Of a stretch of 64,000 nt of DNA, positions 45,756 through 53,694 are shown piece after piece. Source of the DNA: Methylomonas sp. ZR1 (lineage in GTDB: Bacteria; Pseudomonadota; Gammaproteobacteria; Methylococcales; Methylomonadaceae); the NCBI RefSeq assembly GCF_013141865.1, contig NZ_RCST01000001.1, positions 2,728,001 to 2,792,000 on the forward strand. Direction: 5' to 3'. Position 1 is the first letter of the stretch. Each line of letters begins with the position of its first letter. The notes beneath the pieces are model-generated. The model searched no databases. It was not told the origin of the DNA and saw only the letters and a list, made by a program, of their open reading frames with translations. The position numbers and the translations under genes were made by a program.

Positions 45756-47817
45756 GATTGTCTGCCATCGCCGGCCCCGGATTGACCTGAAAAATAACCC
45801 GCGCACAGGTGCCTTGCCCCGGCGCGGATGAAAAACTTAAGCTACCGCCTTGAGCGCGCAGCAATGAAGCACTGATCGCCAAACCCAAGCCGGTGCCGCC
45901 ATTAGCCTGCTTCGTGGTAAAGAACGGGTCGCAGAGTTGTTGGATATGTTCGGCGGCGATACCGACACCTTCGTCCCGAACTTCCACACCCAACTGCCGG
46001 CCGTCATTCAACAGCTTGGTGGTAACGCTGACGGATTTTTCCTGGTCCGGGAGTGCTTCCAGGGCATTAATCAACAGATTGACCAACACCTGTTCCACCT
46101 GCTGCGGATTGCCGCGCAGCTCAGGCAAGCCCTCGGCCAAATCGGTTTTGAAATGCCGGGTTTTTTGTTCGATCAAATGCTTCAGTAAAGCCAGCGCCCG
46201 CTCCACCACCTCGTTAATCGCAAAAGATACCGGAGCCTCGCTACTTGGCGGGCGGGCATAGTTTTTCAGTTCGGCGACGATGCGTTCGATGCGTTTGGCG
46301 CCATCCCTGACATCGCGGATCAACACCGCCGCACTATTGCGCATTTCGCTGTAAGGCAAGCCGCCCAAGGAAAACTCGCCGGTCGCTTGATAATGCTCTT
46401 CCAACACCTCCAGCGCATCGCTCCAAATATCGGCAAGTAAGCCGGAATTAAACAGAATCAGTTGATTGGGGTTGTTAATTTCATGCGCGACGCCGGATAC
46501 CAAAGTACCCAAGGCCGTCATTTTGTTGGCTTGAATCAGTTGCAGCTCTTGCTGGCGGGCCACCTGTTCCAGTTGCTTGCGTACACTGATGTCGCGGATG
46601 ATCGCGGTCAAATAGCGCTCGGCGCCGCGCGTCCAACGGGATAGCGACAACTCGACCGGAAACGCGCTGTTGTTCTGCCTTAAAACCTTCAATTCCCGCA
46701 TTGGGCTATTAAGTCGATTTGCGCCTTGTGCTTCCCCAGTTTCCGCGAAAAAGTCCGGCTCCGGGTGTGCCAGCAACTGCTGAAATGGCTGACCGAGTAT
46801 TTGCTCTGCCGGAAAGCCAAACATCATCTGCGCGCCCTGGTTCCAGGACACGATATTGCCCTGCATGTCCACAGAAACAATCGCCTCATGCGCCGAATCG
46901 GTAATGGCGCGCAGCCGGGCTTCGCTTTCCCGCAACCAGGATTCGGCTTGCAAGCGTTCGTTGGTTTCTTGTTGCAAATTGGCGTGGGCCTTTCGTAACG
47001 CCAGCGTATTCGCCCTGAGCAGGACAAATTGATACAGCAAGTACGCCAGCAGGACGACGGCGACCAAATACAGCGCCAAACGATAGGCTTCGGCTTGTTG
47101 CTCCACGCTGCCGCTGTAATGGCGCAGAGCTTGTTGCAAATCATCGACCCGGCTAACGATAGGCTGAGCGATGATCTGCCGCAGCAAGGTATCCACCTTC
47201 GGCGACACGTCGATGATCAGTCGGCCGTGGTCGATCAGCACCCGATAGTCATCCGACTGCGCGGCCACTGCGGCCAGCCGATCAAGCTCCTGCTGAATTT
47301 CCACGGCCAGTTCCGGCTGCGGGCTGTCCATGAAACTAAACATCAAGCGCCATAAATTGCCCAGCTTGACGGCATCACCCGGCTTCGCGGCAGCGCGCAA
47401 GGTTTTACCGATTTCGTCGAAGGACATCACCGAATTGCGCAACAAGGCGTTATCGGATTTTAAGTATTCGATCTGCCCCAAGCGTTCCTGCACCGTTGCC
47501 GTCAGCTGGCCTGCCAATGTGCCCATGAGTTTTTCAGCATCAGCATTCGCCGGTTGCAATTCGGTTTGCAAACTCTGCGATAACCGCAGCAGCTCATGGC
47601 CGGCTTTGGTTAGCGCGTCGTAATTAGCCAGCAAGCCGGCGCGGGCCAGCAAAATATCGCGCATCAGTTCCGCATCGCGTAGTTCGATGATGCGCAGCGT
47701 GCTTTGCAGGCGGTTACGCCGCTCCAGTTCCGGGCTGGCGCTTTGTAACCAGAGATAGGTCAAGGCCAGCAACAGACCGGCGACGATCAATCTGGGCCGC
47801 CAGGAAATCACGGTCAT
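45745..47817 (-). CDS. Membrane sensor histidine kinase with helical sensor and PAS domains
   Basis: 690 residues. Membrane helix 1 about 8-25, a long alpha-helical periplasmic domain (about 30-245, DAHL-like), and helix 2 about 248-270. A coiled coil leads to a PAS domain (about 300-420: AITDSAHEAIVSVDMQGN, VSWNQGAQMMFGFPAE). HisKA has VAHEINNPNQLILFN near 443, and the ATPase has GTGLGLAISASLLRAQGG. It phosphorylates the overlapping sigma54 activator. Its start codon lies 104 bases inside the upstream peroxidase gene. Confidence 0.92.
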   Translation of the reverse strand: MTVISWRPRLIVAGLLLALTYLWLQSASPELERRNRLQSTLRIIELRDAELMRDILLARAGLLANYDALTKAGHELLRLSQSLQTELQPANADAEKLMGTLAGQLTATVQERLGQIEYLKSDNALLRNSVMSFDEIGKTLRAAAKPGDAVKLGNLWRLMFSFMDSPQPELAVEIQQELDRLAAVAAQSDDYRVLIDHGRLIIDVSPKVDTLLRQIIAQPIVSRVDDLQQALRHYSGSVEQQAEAYRLALYLVAVVLLAYLLYQFVLLRANTLALRKAHANLQQETNERLQAESWLRESEARLRAITDSAHEAIVSVDMQGNIVSWNQGAQMMFGFPAEQILGQPFQQLLAHPEPDFFAETGEAQGANRLNSPMRELKVLRQNNSAFPVELSLSRWTRGAERYLTAIIRDISVRKQLEQVARQQELQLIQANKMTALGTLVSGVAHEINNPNQLILFNSGLLADIWSDALEVLEEHYQATGEFSLGGLPYSEMRNSAAVLIRDVRDGAKRIERIVAELKNYARPPSSEAPVSFAINEVVERALALLKHLIEQKTRHFKTDLAEGLPELRGNPQQVEQVLVNLLINALEALPDQEKSVSVTTKLLNDGRQLGVEVRDEGVGIAAEHIQQLCDPFFTTKQANGGTGLGLAISASLLRAQGGSLSFSSAPGQGTCARVIFQVNPGPAMADNHAM

Positions 47818-48844
47818 GGCTTGGCTGATTGGCTGATTGGCTGGCGACCAAAGCCTTGCAGGCGTATTCCCCGGTCAATGTCTTCAGAAATTTGACGATA
47901 GTATCGCGCTGCTTCGCCGCCAGCCGCTTACCCAATTGATGCTCGGCCATCGTATCCACCGCCGCTTCCAGGGTAGCGGCGCGGCCGTCGTGAAAATAGG
48001 GCGCGGTGACGGCCACATTACGCAAGCTTGGCACCCGAAACACGCCGCGGTCTCTGTCGTTGCCGGTGACGCTGTAACGGCCCTCGTCCACCGGCTCTTG
48101 CAGCCCTTGCGGTGCGCCGAATACGCCGAACTTCTGGAATAGATTGCCGCCCAGATTGACACCCTGATGGCAGGCCACGCAGCCCAAGGCCTTGAACAAA
48201 TGAAAGCCTTCCTGTTCGTCAGCGTCAAGCGCCGTGGTTTCACCGCGTAGAAAGCGGTCAAAACGGGCATTGGGCGTGACTAAACTGCGCTCAAAATGGC
48301 TCAAGGCGTCGACCACATTGGCTTTGGTCAAGCCGTCCGGGTAGATTCGGCTAAACGCATCGACATAATCCGGCACCGCGCGCAAACGCTCGATCAACTC
48401 CGGCCACTTGGCGTTCATGATTTTCGGATTAAGCATGACTTTTTCGGTGTGGGCTTCCAAAGTAGTCACGACCCCATCCCAATTAAAAAAGTAGTTGAAC
48501 GACACGTTGAACAAACTGGGAGTATTGCGCAGCCGCGACGCCCCGTCCGCCGCTGCGGCGCGGACTTTGCCGTCCATGCCGCCGCTGTCCAGCGGATGAC
48601 AACTGGCGCAAGAGCGCTGGCCTTGGTCGGAGAGTTTGGGATCGTGAAATAAGCGTTGGCCCAACACCACGCGCGGGGCATCTAAAGCCACTGTAAGCGG
48701 TAATGGCGCCAGCGGTTCCGGGGTTTGCGCCCGCGCGGCTATCGTTAAGGCCAGTCCCATGCCAACCGCTAAAAAAAGCCCAGGCATACTTTTTTGCGTC
48801 ATGTTTACGTGTGTCAAAGCGTGGTTTACGAATCCGGTCTTCAT
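47714..48844 (-). CDS. Di-haem cytochrome c peroxidase / MauG family
   Basis: 376 residues with GAGGAT before ATG 48844. A signal peptide (through about 40, ending AARA) directs it to the periplasm. Two haem c sites: CASCH near 78 and CVACH near 227. Family motifs include SFNYFFNWDGVV and PSLRNVAVTAPYFHDGR. It reduces hydrogen peroxide or oxidises a partner protein. The last 35 residues extend past the usual end and overlap the kinase gene. First gene in an operon with a two-component system, suggesting peroxide or redox-linked signalling. Confidence 0.92.
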   Translation of the reverse strand: MKTGFVNHALTHVNMTQKSMPGLFLAVGMGLALTIAARAQTPEPLAPLPLTVALDAPRVVLGQRLFHDPKLSDQGQRSCASCHPLDSGGMDGKVRAAAADGASRLRNTPSLFNVSFNYFFNWDGVVTTLEAHTEKVMLNPKIMNAKWPELIERLRAVPDYVDAFSRIYPDGLTKANVVDALSHFERSLVTPNARFDRFLRGETTALDADEQEGFHLFKALGCVACHQGVNLGGNLFQKFGVFGAPQGLQEPVDEGRYSVTGNDRDRGVFRVPSLRNVAVTAPYFHDGRAATLEAAVDTMAEHQLGKRLAAKQRDTIVKFLKTLTGEYACKALVASQSANQPSHDRDFLAAQIDRRRSVAGLDLSLVTKRQPGTGAA

Positions 48845-48947
48845 TCTATCCTCGATTGAAATCAGGGTAAGGCTAAATTTCGTACTGGATCAACGGCCTT
48901 TTCTTTGGTTATCACGCTACATGTAAGCTTTCCGTTACTCCCCCTGA

Positions 48948-49044
48948 GACAAAAGTTGCTGAATAAGCCACTCTGTCAACCGCCCTCCGCCGCTTAATGA
49001 CCGGCATCGCAGCGCTTTCCAGCACCTTTGCTGCAACTTTTGTC
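48948..49044. promoter_or_regulatory. Paired 12-bp inverted repeat, possible activator sites upstream of the sigma54 promoter
   Basis: GACAAAAGTTGC at 48948-48959 and its exact complement GCAACTTTTGTC at 49033-49044. They stand 80-180 bases upstream of the -24 element, the distance typical of enhancer-binding activator sites. They lie in the 375-base stretch between the divergent peroxidase and VPLPA-CTERM genes. Confidence 0.5.
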
Positions 49045-49123
49045 GCACCCACTCGCCGGCACAAATACGGAAAAACTAAATTCTAAATAAATGATTTTAA
49101 ACGCTTATTTATAAAAAACTTTC

Positions 49124-49140
49124 TTGGCACGCTACTCGCA
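49124..49140 (+). promoter_or_regulatory. Sigma54 (RpoN) promoter of the VPLPA-CTERM gene
   Basis: TTGGCACG, four bases, TCGCA. Compared with the consensus TTGGCACG-N4-TTGCA there is one mismatch, in the -12 box. Transcription would begin about 12 bases later, some 70 bases before the ATG at 49220. Confidence 0.82.
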
Positions 49141-49219
49141 TTGTTAGAGACAGAAGCTGCCAGCAGTTTCTTTATCCGAGACCAATTCTCAGCACTTTAA
49201 CCCTTTTAGGAGTACCGAC

Positions 49220-50062
49220 ATGCAAAGCAAATTAATTCCCCTTTTGGCCGTTTCCACCTTGTTCGCCGCCAACGCCGACGCCGCAGCCTTCTCGTTCAGC
49301 ACGGGCGGCCCGGATTACCGAATCGCCACCGGCGCGCAAGCCGGCGGCACCAGCCGGGAAATAGAATCAGCGGACGACTTTGTATTAACGCAACACACCC
49401 AATTAAATCAGGCCACGTTCACCGGTTTGCTCGCCAACGGCGCCACCCTTAGTGACATCGCCAATGTAAATGTCGAAATCTACCGAGTATTTGGTAAGGA
49501 TTCCGTAAACCCGCCCTCCGGCCGCGTGCCTACCCGCGTCAACTCGCCTTCGGATGTAGCGTTTTTGGGCCGCGAATCGGCTGACAACTCCTTGAGCTAC
49601 AGCGTCACATTACTAAACAGCAACGCCTTGGCCGGCAACTCGGTAATCAACGGCATTCATCCGCTGCCCAACCAAACCACCGGCGGCGAAGGCGCTGTTT
49701 CCGGGCAGGAAGTCAGATTTGACATTAATTTTAACGACGCCATCTCCTTGGCGGCCGACCATTACTTTTTCGTGCCGCAGGTGGAATTGAAAAACGGGAA
49801 TTTCCTCTGGTTGTCGGCTGCTAAACCAATAGTCGGCGGCAGCGGCCCGTTCACGCCGGATTTGCAATCCTGGATACGCGACGGCAACCTGGACCCGGAC
49901 TGGCTGAGAATCGGCACCGACATCGTCGGCGGCACCACGTTTAACCAAGCCTTCTCGGTATCCGGCGTTGCCGCCGTACCGCTGCCCGCTGCCACCTGGC
50001 TGTTTCTAAGCGGCATCCTGGGCGTCATGGGCTTGGGTAAACGCAAACAAGCCAGCGTTTAA
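49220..50062 (+). CDS. VPLPA-CTERM sorting-domain exported protein
   Basis: 280 residues with AGGAG before the ATG. Signal peptide 1-21 (ADA). The beta-rich body is Asn/Gly/Ser-rich, with no catalytic motif. The C-terminus is a sorting signal: AVPLPAATWLFLSGILG, one helix, then GKRKQ, matching VPLPA-CTERM / PEP-CTERM type signals processed by exosortase. It probably ends up at the cell surface or in exopolysaccharide. A sigma54 promoter and terminator bracket it, so it is a single-gene unit, plausibly controlled by the sigma54 activator 3.4 kb away. Confidence 0.9.
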   Translation: MQSKLIPLLAVSTLFAANADAAAFSFSTGGPDYRIATGAQAGGTSREIESADDFVLTQHTQLNQATFTGLLANGATLSDIANVNVEIYRVFGKDSVNPPSGRVPTRVNSPSDVAFLGRESADNSLSYSVTLLNSNALAGNSVINGIHPLPNQTTGGEGAVSGQEVRFDINFNDAISLAADHYFFVPQVELKNGNFLWLSAAKPIVGGSGPFTPDLQSWIRDGNLDPDWLRIGTDIVGGTTFNQAFSVSGVAAVPLPAATWLFLSGILGVMGLGKRKQASV

Positions 50063-50092
50063 ATCGTCCTGCACTGCACTCCTCTCCTACCT

Positions 50093-50135
50093 GCCATGCC
50101 GTTAGCAAGCAAGTTGTTGGCGGCATGGTTTTTTT
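50093..50135 (+). terminator. Terminator of the VPLPA-CTERM gene
   Basis: CCATGCCG and CGGCATGG form the base of a stem, with TTAGCAA/TTGTTGG above it, followed by seven Ts (50129-50135). Confidence 0.85.
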
Positions 50136-50175
50136 AGGCCGGTAACTCAGCCTTTATTTGCTTGCCACCACGTAA

Positions 50176-50200
50176 AAAAGCCGGCACTGGGCCGGCTTTT
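50176..50200 (-). terminator. Terminator of the double-glycine-leader peptide gene
   Basis: Perfect 10-bp stem AAAAGCCGGC/GCCGGCTTTT with a 5-base loop. It is symmetric and could act both ways, and lies 14 bases past the stop of the peptide gene on the minus strand. Confidence 0.88.
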
Positions 50201-50214
50201 CTGAGCTTAAGCGC

Positions 50215-50433
50215 TTACTGCGCGAAAAAGCCGATTTCAGCGGGTGGCAACGGTTGCGGGTTCAAACTGACCATGGATAGCTTGCTGACCGCGCCACTAA
50301 ACAAGTCGGGCAGCGGACCGGGTTTTGGCCCTTTCCAGAAACCGGGGTAAGTCGTACCGCACCAACCGCCGGCTACCTGTTGCAGTTCGTCCGCATTCAG
50401 AACCCTAAAATTTTGCGTTACTTGCGTGTTCAT
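50215..50433 (-). CDS. Putative RiPP/bacteriocin-like precursor with double-glycine leader and SLNPQPLPP motif
   Basis: 72 residues. AAGGAG eight bases before ATG 50433. The leader FRVLNADELQQVAGGW follows the bacteriocin double-glycine pattern LxxxELxxVxGG, with cleavage predicted after Gly23. The core (WCGTTYPGFWKGPKPG onwards) has one Cys, several Pro, Gly and aromatic residues, and ends with SLNPQPLPPAEIGFFAQ. The SLNPQPLPP motif recurs in uncharacterised small bacterial peptides, to my recollection. No maturation enzyme or C39-peptidase exporter is adjacent, so this is an orphan. The peptide role is inferred from the leader. Confidence 0.75.
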   Translation of the reverse strand: MNTQVTQNFRVLNADELQQVAGGWCGTTYPGFWKGPKPGPLPDLFSGAVSKLSMVSLNPQPLPPAEIGFFAQ

Positions 50434-50954
50434 TTGACTGGCTCCTTTGAAATATCAATAAATTCCCACCGCTAAGAGGTGGTTCCAAACCGCGACTTGA
50501 ACCGATCCGTGTCTAAACCAAGCCTTCATCCGCCTGCCGTTTTGGGCACACCCATTCAAATCGCAGATGCTCTTGGCCAGCGCCTCCGTTTGCTGGCCGG
50601 AGCCAAAATGCAATGCCTATTGCAATCTGACCGGCGACGACCACTGATCGGTCGGGTCGCAAACCCTTGCTGTTTGCCGGCATAAGCACTTTACAAGCCG
50701 CCCGCCCTTACATCTGTGGCAAATTACCGGCAGCCGGACGCAATAATCCACAGCATCCGCAATGACGCGCCTTTAAGTTTTGTTGGGGAATACCGCAGGG
50801 TTCATGAGCAGCGAGCCGGCTGTCTTGTACACCGGCCACATCGGCTGCACCCAGCACAGACCGGCTCAACGGACGATATAGCAACGGCCCATCGGTATAA
50901 ACGCTCGGAAAAATGATTGAAGGCGGCTTTGCTGTTCAGGCTTTGAGCAAAACA
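50434..50954. other. 521-base stretch without a recognisable gene
   Basis: Between the double-glycine peptide gene and hsdS. Short open frames exist on both strands but lack ribosome-binding sites or recognisable sequence. It holds the putative peptide-gene promoter and one edge of the restriction island. Confidence 0.6.
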
Positions 50955-52733
50955 TCATGGCATGATGGCCCGCTCAACCATACCATCCGCCAGCTTTTGC
51001 TGTAATTGATTGGCGGCGGCGAGGCGGGCTTTTAGTTGGTCGCAGAGGGCCATCAGTTCTTCGACTTTGGCGACTATGCGGTGTTGTTCGGCTAGGGGTG
51101 GATACTCAACAATAAACGTCCAGAGTTTTGCAGAGACAAGTTTGCAAGTGCCATGGCTTGACCTATCCACAAGAGCTACGAATGAGTTTTTCATCGCTCG
51201 CATATAAAGAAGCGTGAATTCTTTAATTTCTTCTGGCAGAACCAACGCTTTCATATCTTGATTTATTGTGACCTCACTAGTTGTCAAGGCGACGGGAAAT
51301 GAATGTGCGAGGATCATGCCGCGAACTACAACAAGAAGACTCCCGGCTGGAACTAGTTTGAGATTCGTTTCAGATATAGCGCTCTCACTAACATTATCTT
51401 CAGCGTCGTTAATGTAGAAGCGTTTCATGTCTTTCGGTGAAATCCAGGGTATATTTCCTACCCAATATTCTGGCTTAGCTTTGCTTGGCGTTGCACCGCT
51501 GTATATGTCACCTAATTTGCCAAGTGGAACTTTTGACCAACCAGCAGTAAATGATGCTGTGCTAGAAATGCCGTAGCGTTTGAGCAATTCGCTGGCCGGT
51601 TCGTCGTTTGGGTCTTGCGGCACCAGTTTGCCCATTACCGCCAGTTGCAGCAGGGTTTGCTTGAGGGCATCGATGCTGGCTTCGGTGGTGAACAAGGTGT
51701 CGAAATGCGCGGCGATGCGCTGCCAGTTTTCGGCAAAAGATTCCGTTCGTACCCTATAGGGCATAAATGCTGAGCTTGTCGAAGCATGAGCGGCATCTTT
51801 TGCTAATGGTCCTTCGACAAGCTCAGGATGAACGGTTGTGGAAGTGAGCGTGCCAAGCAAGTGGCTGACCAGTTTTTCATGGGCGTCGGCGGCGTTGATA
51901 TGCCGGGTTTCCAGTTGGTCACACAGCGCCATTAACTCATCAACTTTGGTGGCGATGCGATGCTGTTCGGCAAATGGAGGTAGAGGTATAAAAAGTTCTC
52001 TGACTTTTTCTGAATTCAAATTCATGACAACAGCGCCTGCAGCCGCAGCTTTAAAGCGTGCAAATACATATGGTGAGGAAAGTAGTGAATACAGATAGTC
52101 TTTATTCAGGCTTTCGGGCGGGCTAATGCGTAACCATCCGTCATGGATGCAGCCTTCAATTTTAGTTATATAGGGGCGCCCAAAACTCATTGAGTTTGTT
52201 AGCAAGAAATCACCCGGATAAACCATCCTGGTTTTTGATAAGCCATCCCTAGTAATTTTTTCACTGGAGGATGTAATGTATTTTCCACCCTGTTCAGTAT
52301 CTCCAATTTTGATCCAATTCAGGCCTTCTGGTGCATCCGTAAGAAAAGATTTTATTGGGCGAGGAGAACCGCCTCGCTCAATTCCGCATATTTCTCCAAA
52401 CTGAACCCACTCCCAACCCTCCGGCAATTCAAACGGCTTTTCATCCTCAGAAATCGCTGCCGGCGGTTTGTCTTTATTGATCTTGCCCTCAGCAATCAAC
52501 CTAGCCTTTTCCGCCTGTATCCGTTTCAGCAATTCACAGGCAGGCTCGTCGTTAGCATCTTGCGGCACCAGTTTGCCGCGCACGGCCAGTTCCAAAATCA
52601 GCTCGCGCAATTTCTTAATGCCATAGACACTGGCCGCCGTGCCGGCCCCTCGGCCCCGGCCTGACTTTTTAACGGTGTCGGCAGCGGTCCAGAGATCCAG
52701 GTGTTCGGTCAACAGTTGCTGAATGGCGCTCAT
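50955..52733 (-). CDS. hsdS: Type I restriction-modification specificity subunit HsdS
   Basis: About 592 residues from ATG 52733 (MSAIQQLLTEHLD), 20 bases after the previous stop. Two target-recognition domains (about 115-265 and 400-550), each followed by a conserved helix of the type PPLAEQHRIVAKVEELMALCDQL. The central linker (about 304-321) contains VHPELVEGP and ASTSSA, encoded by an inserted palindromic repeat. HsdS gives DNA sequence specificity to the R-M complex. The gene is open throughout, but its partner HsdM has lost its methyltransferase core. Confidence 0.92.
   Translation of the reverse strand: MSAIQQLLTEHLDLWTAADTVKKSGRGRGAGTAASVYGIKKLRELILELAVRGKLVPQDANDEPACELLKRIQAEKARLIAEGKINKDKPPAAISEDEKPFELPEGWEWVQFGEICGIERGGSPRPIKSFLTDAPEGLNWIKIGDTEQGGKYITSSSEKITRDGLSKTRMVYPGDFLLTNSMSFGRPYITKIEGCIHDGWLRISPPESLNKDYLYSLLSSPYVFARFKAAAAGAVVMNLNSEKVRELFIPLPPFAEQHRIATKVDELMALCDQLETRHINAADAHEKLVSHLLGTLTSTTVHPELVEGPLAKDAAHASTSSAFMPYRVRTESFAENWQRIAAHFDTLFTTEASIDALKQTLLQLAVMGKLVPQDPNDEPASELLKRYGISSTASFTAGWSKVPLGKLGDIYSGATPSKAKPEYWVGNIPWISPKDMKRFYINDAEDNVSESAISETNLKLVPAGSLLVVVRGMILAHSFPVALTTSEVTINQDMKALVLPEEIKEFTLLYMRAMKNSFVALVDRSSHGTCKLVSAKLWTFIVEYPPLAEQHRIVAKVEELMALCDQLKARLAAANQLQQKLADGMVERAIMP
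51771..51825. repeat. Palindromic repeat inserted in the hsdS linker
   Basis: TGAGCTTGTCGAAG and its exact complement CTTCGACAAGCTCA, 27 bases apart, inside the coding sequence. This is the widespread bacterial element whose translation gives VHPELVEG. Its frame is compatible, so hsdS remains open. Confidence 0.85.
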
Positions 52734-52752
52734 ACCTTTAAATATCCGCAAA

Positions 52753-53040
52753 TCAGCCTGCATAGCCCCATGCTTTGAATTGCAGTTGAAGGTGAGGGTC
52801 ATCCTTAAAGGCCTGGAAGTAAACGAATTCCGGAGCCAGATCTAAGCCATTCGGCCAGCTAATGGTGTCCAGTTCTTCATCCACTCTGAGTTTGGCAAAC
52901 TCGGTTTTGTCTTGCAGCACCTTAAATACGCCAGCAGTGAGCGCAGAGGAGAGATCGGCCACGCCGGATTTGCCGTCATTGAACGTGACAGCGACCTTGT
53001 ATTCGTCGAGATATTTAGCTTCATTAATATGCAGGAACAT
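52753..53040 (-). CDS. DUF2442 domain protein in the R-M locus
   Basis: 95 residues from ATG 53040. DUF2442 features: YKVAVTFNDGKSGVADLSSAL, FAKLRVDEELDTISWPNGLDLAPE. Pairs with the DUF4160 gene four bases upstream. This is the second such pair in the window; sequence identity to the 15-kb copy is low, so it is not a recent duplicate. A presumed toxin-antitoxin component nested between hsdM and hsdS. Confidence 0.82.
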   Translation of the reverse strand: MFLHINEAKYLDEYKVAVTFNDGKSGVADLSSALTAGVFKVLQDKTEFAKLRVDEELDTISWPNGLDLAPEFVYFQAFKDDPHLQLQFKAWGYAG

Positions 53041-53044
53041 GGCG

Positions 53045-53302
53045 TTACTCCAAGGGTTCTATGGGTTTAGGTAATTGCGATTTGCGGCATAGCTCCCAGT
53101 CTTCCAACAATTCCGCCTGATGCAATTCATACCAATCCAATACGTGGCGCAAAGCGCGGCGTGGGAATTGGCCTTCTACTACGCCAGTATGAATGTTGAC
53201 GGTAATTTCGTAATCGCCATATTTGGCGTGAAAGTGCGGTGGAGCATGGCCATTCCAGAACATGGAGATGACGACCCCCAGAAATCGACTAATGATCGGC
53301 AT
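53045..53302 (-). CDS. DUF4160 domain protein in the R-M locus
   Basis: 85 residues from ATG 53302 (MPIISRFLG); the frame is open further upstream but without family sequence. Core SMFWNGHAPPHFHAKYGDYE near 14-33 contains the DUF4160 HAPPHFHA motif. Coupled to DUF2442 four bases downstream. Sits just beyond the truncated end of a DUF1016 gene. Confidence 0.82.
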   Translation of the reverse strand: MPIISRFLGVVISMFWNGHAPPHFHAKYGDYEITVNIHTGVVEGQFPRRALRHVLDWYELHQAELLEDWELCRKSQLPKPIEPLE

Positions 53303-53385
53303 GGCTAATCTCGCTTTCCTGTAAATGCGGCAGTATGCATACCGGCATTTTCCAATATAGCCCGGTCGCGTTGCAATTCGGGTTG

Positions 53386-53694
53386 TCATTCTCTCCATGC
53401 CGTGGAGAGAATTGGGAATTCAAGATAAAACTGACGGAAATTCCAAAGATTTTGCGGTGAAAACCCCTTGCCGTATTCGGCGCTGAGTTTCTCCGATAAT
53501 TGTTTTAGCGTTTGCTTGCCATATTCCGCACGGTGCGCACCGCCTTGTTCGTCGTCGATAATCAAGCGACCGATGTGCCAATAACTTTGCACCATGAGAT
53601 CGTTGACAGTATGGCGTAGTTGTTGATGGGCGTGGTCGATGACCTGCCGGACTTGATCAAATAAAGGCTGAATATTCACCGGTGTATTCATCAT
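53386..53694 (-). pseudogene. Truncated DUF1016 / PDDEXK nuclease (YhcG-like) gene
   Basis: 102 residues from ATG 53694. Only the N-terminal DUF1016 domain remains (VRQVIDHAHQQLRHTVND, SYWHIGRLI, SAEYGKGFSPQNLWNFRQFY). It stops at ILSTAWRE where intact proteins continue with a few hundred residues, including the nuclease domain. It starts four bases inside the hsdM end. The adjacent DUF4160/DUF2442 pair may have replaced the rest. Confidence 0.85.

Noticed and set aside
48845..48960. A sigma54 promoter for the peroxidase operon.
   Set aside because: No TGGCAC...TTGC pattern was found on the minus strand in front of 48844.
50479..50685. 68-residue plus-strand open frame upstream of hsdS.
   Set aside because: No ribosome-binding site and no recognisable sequence.
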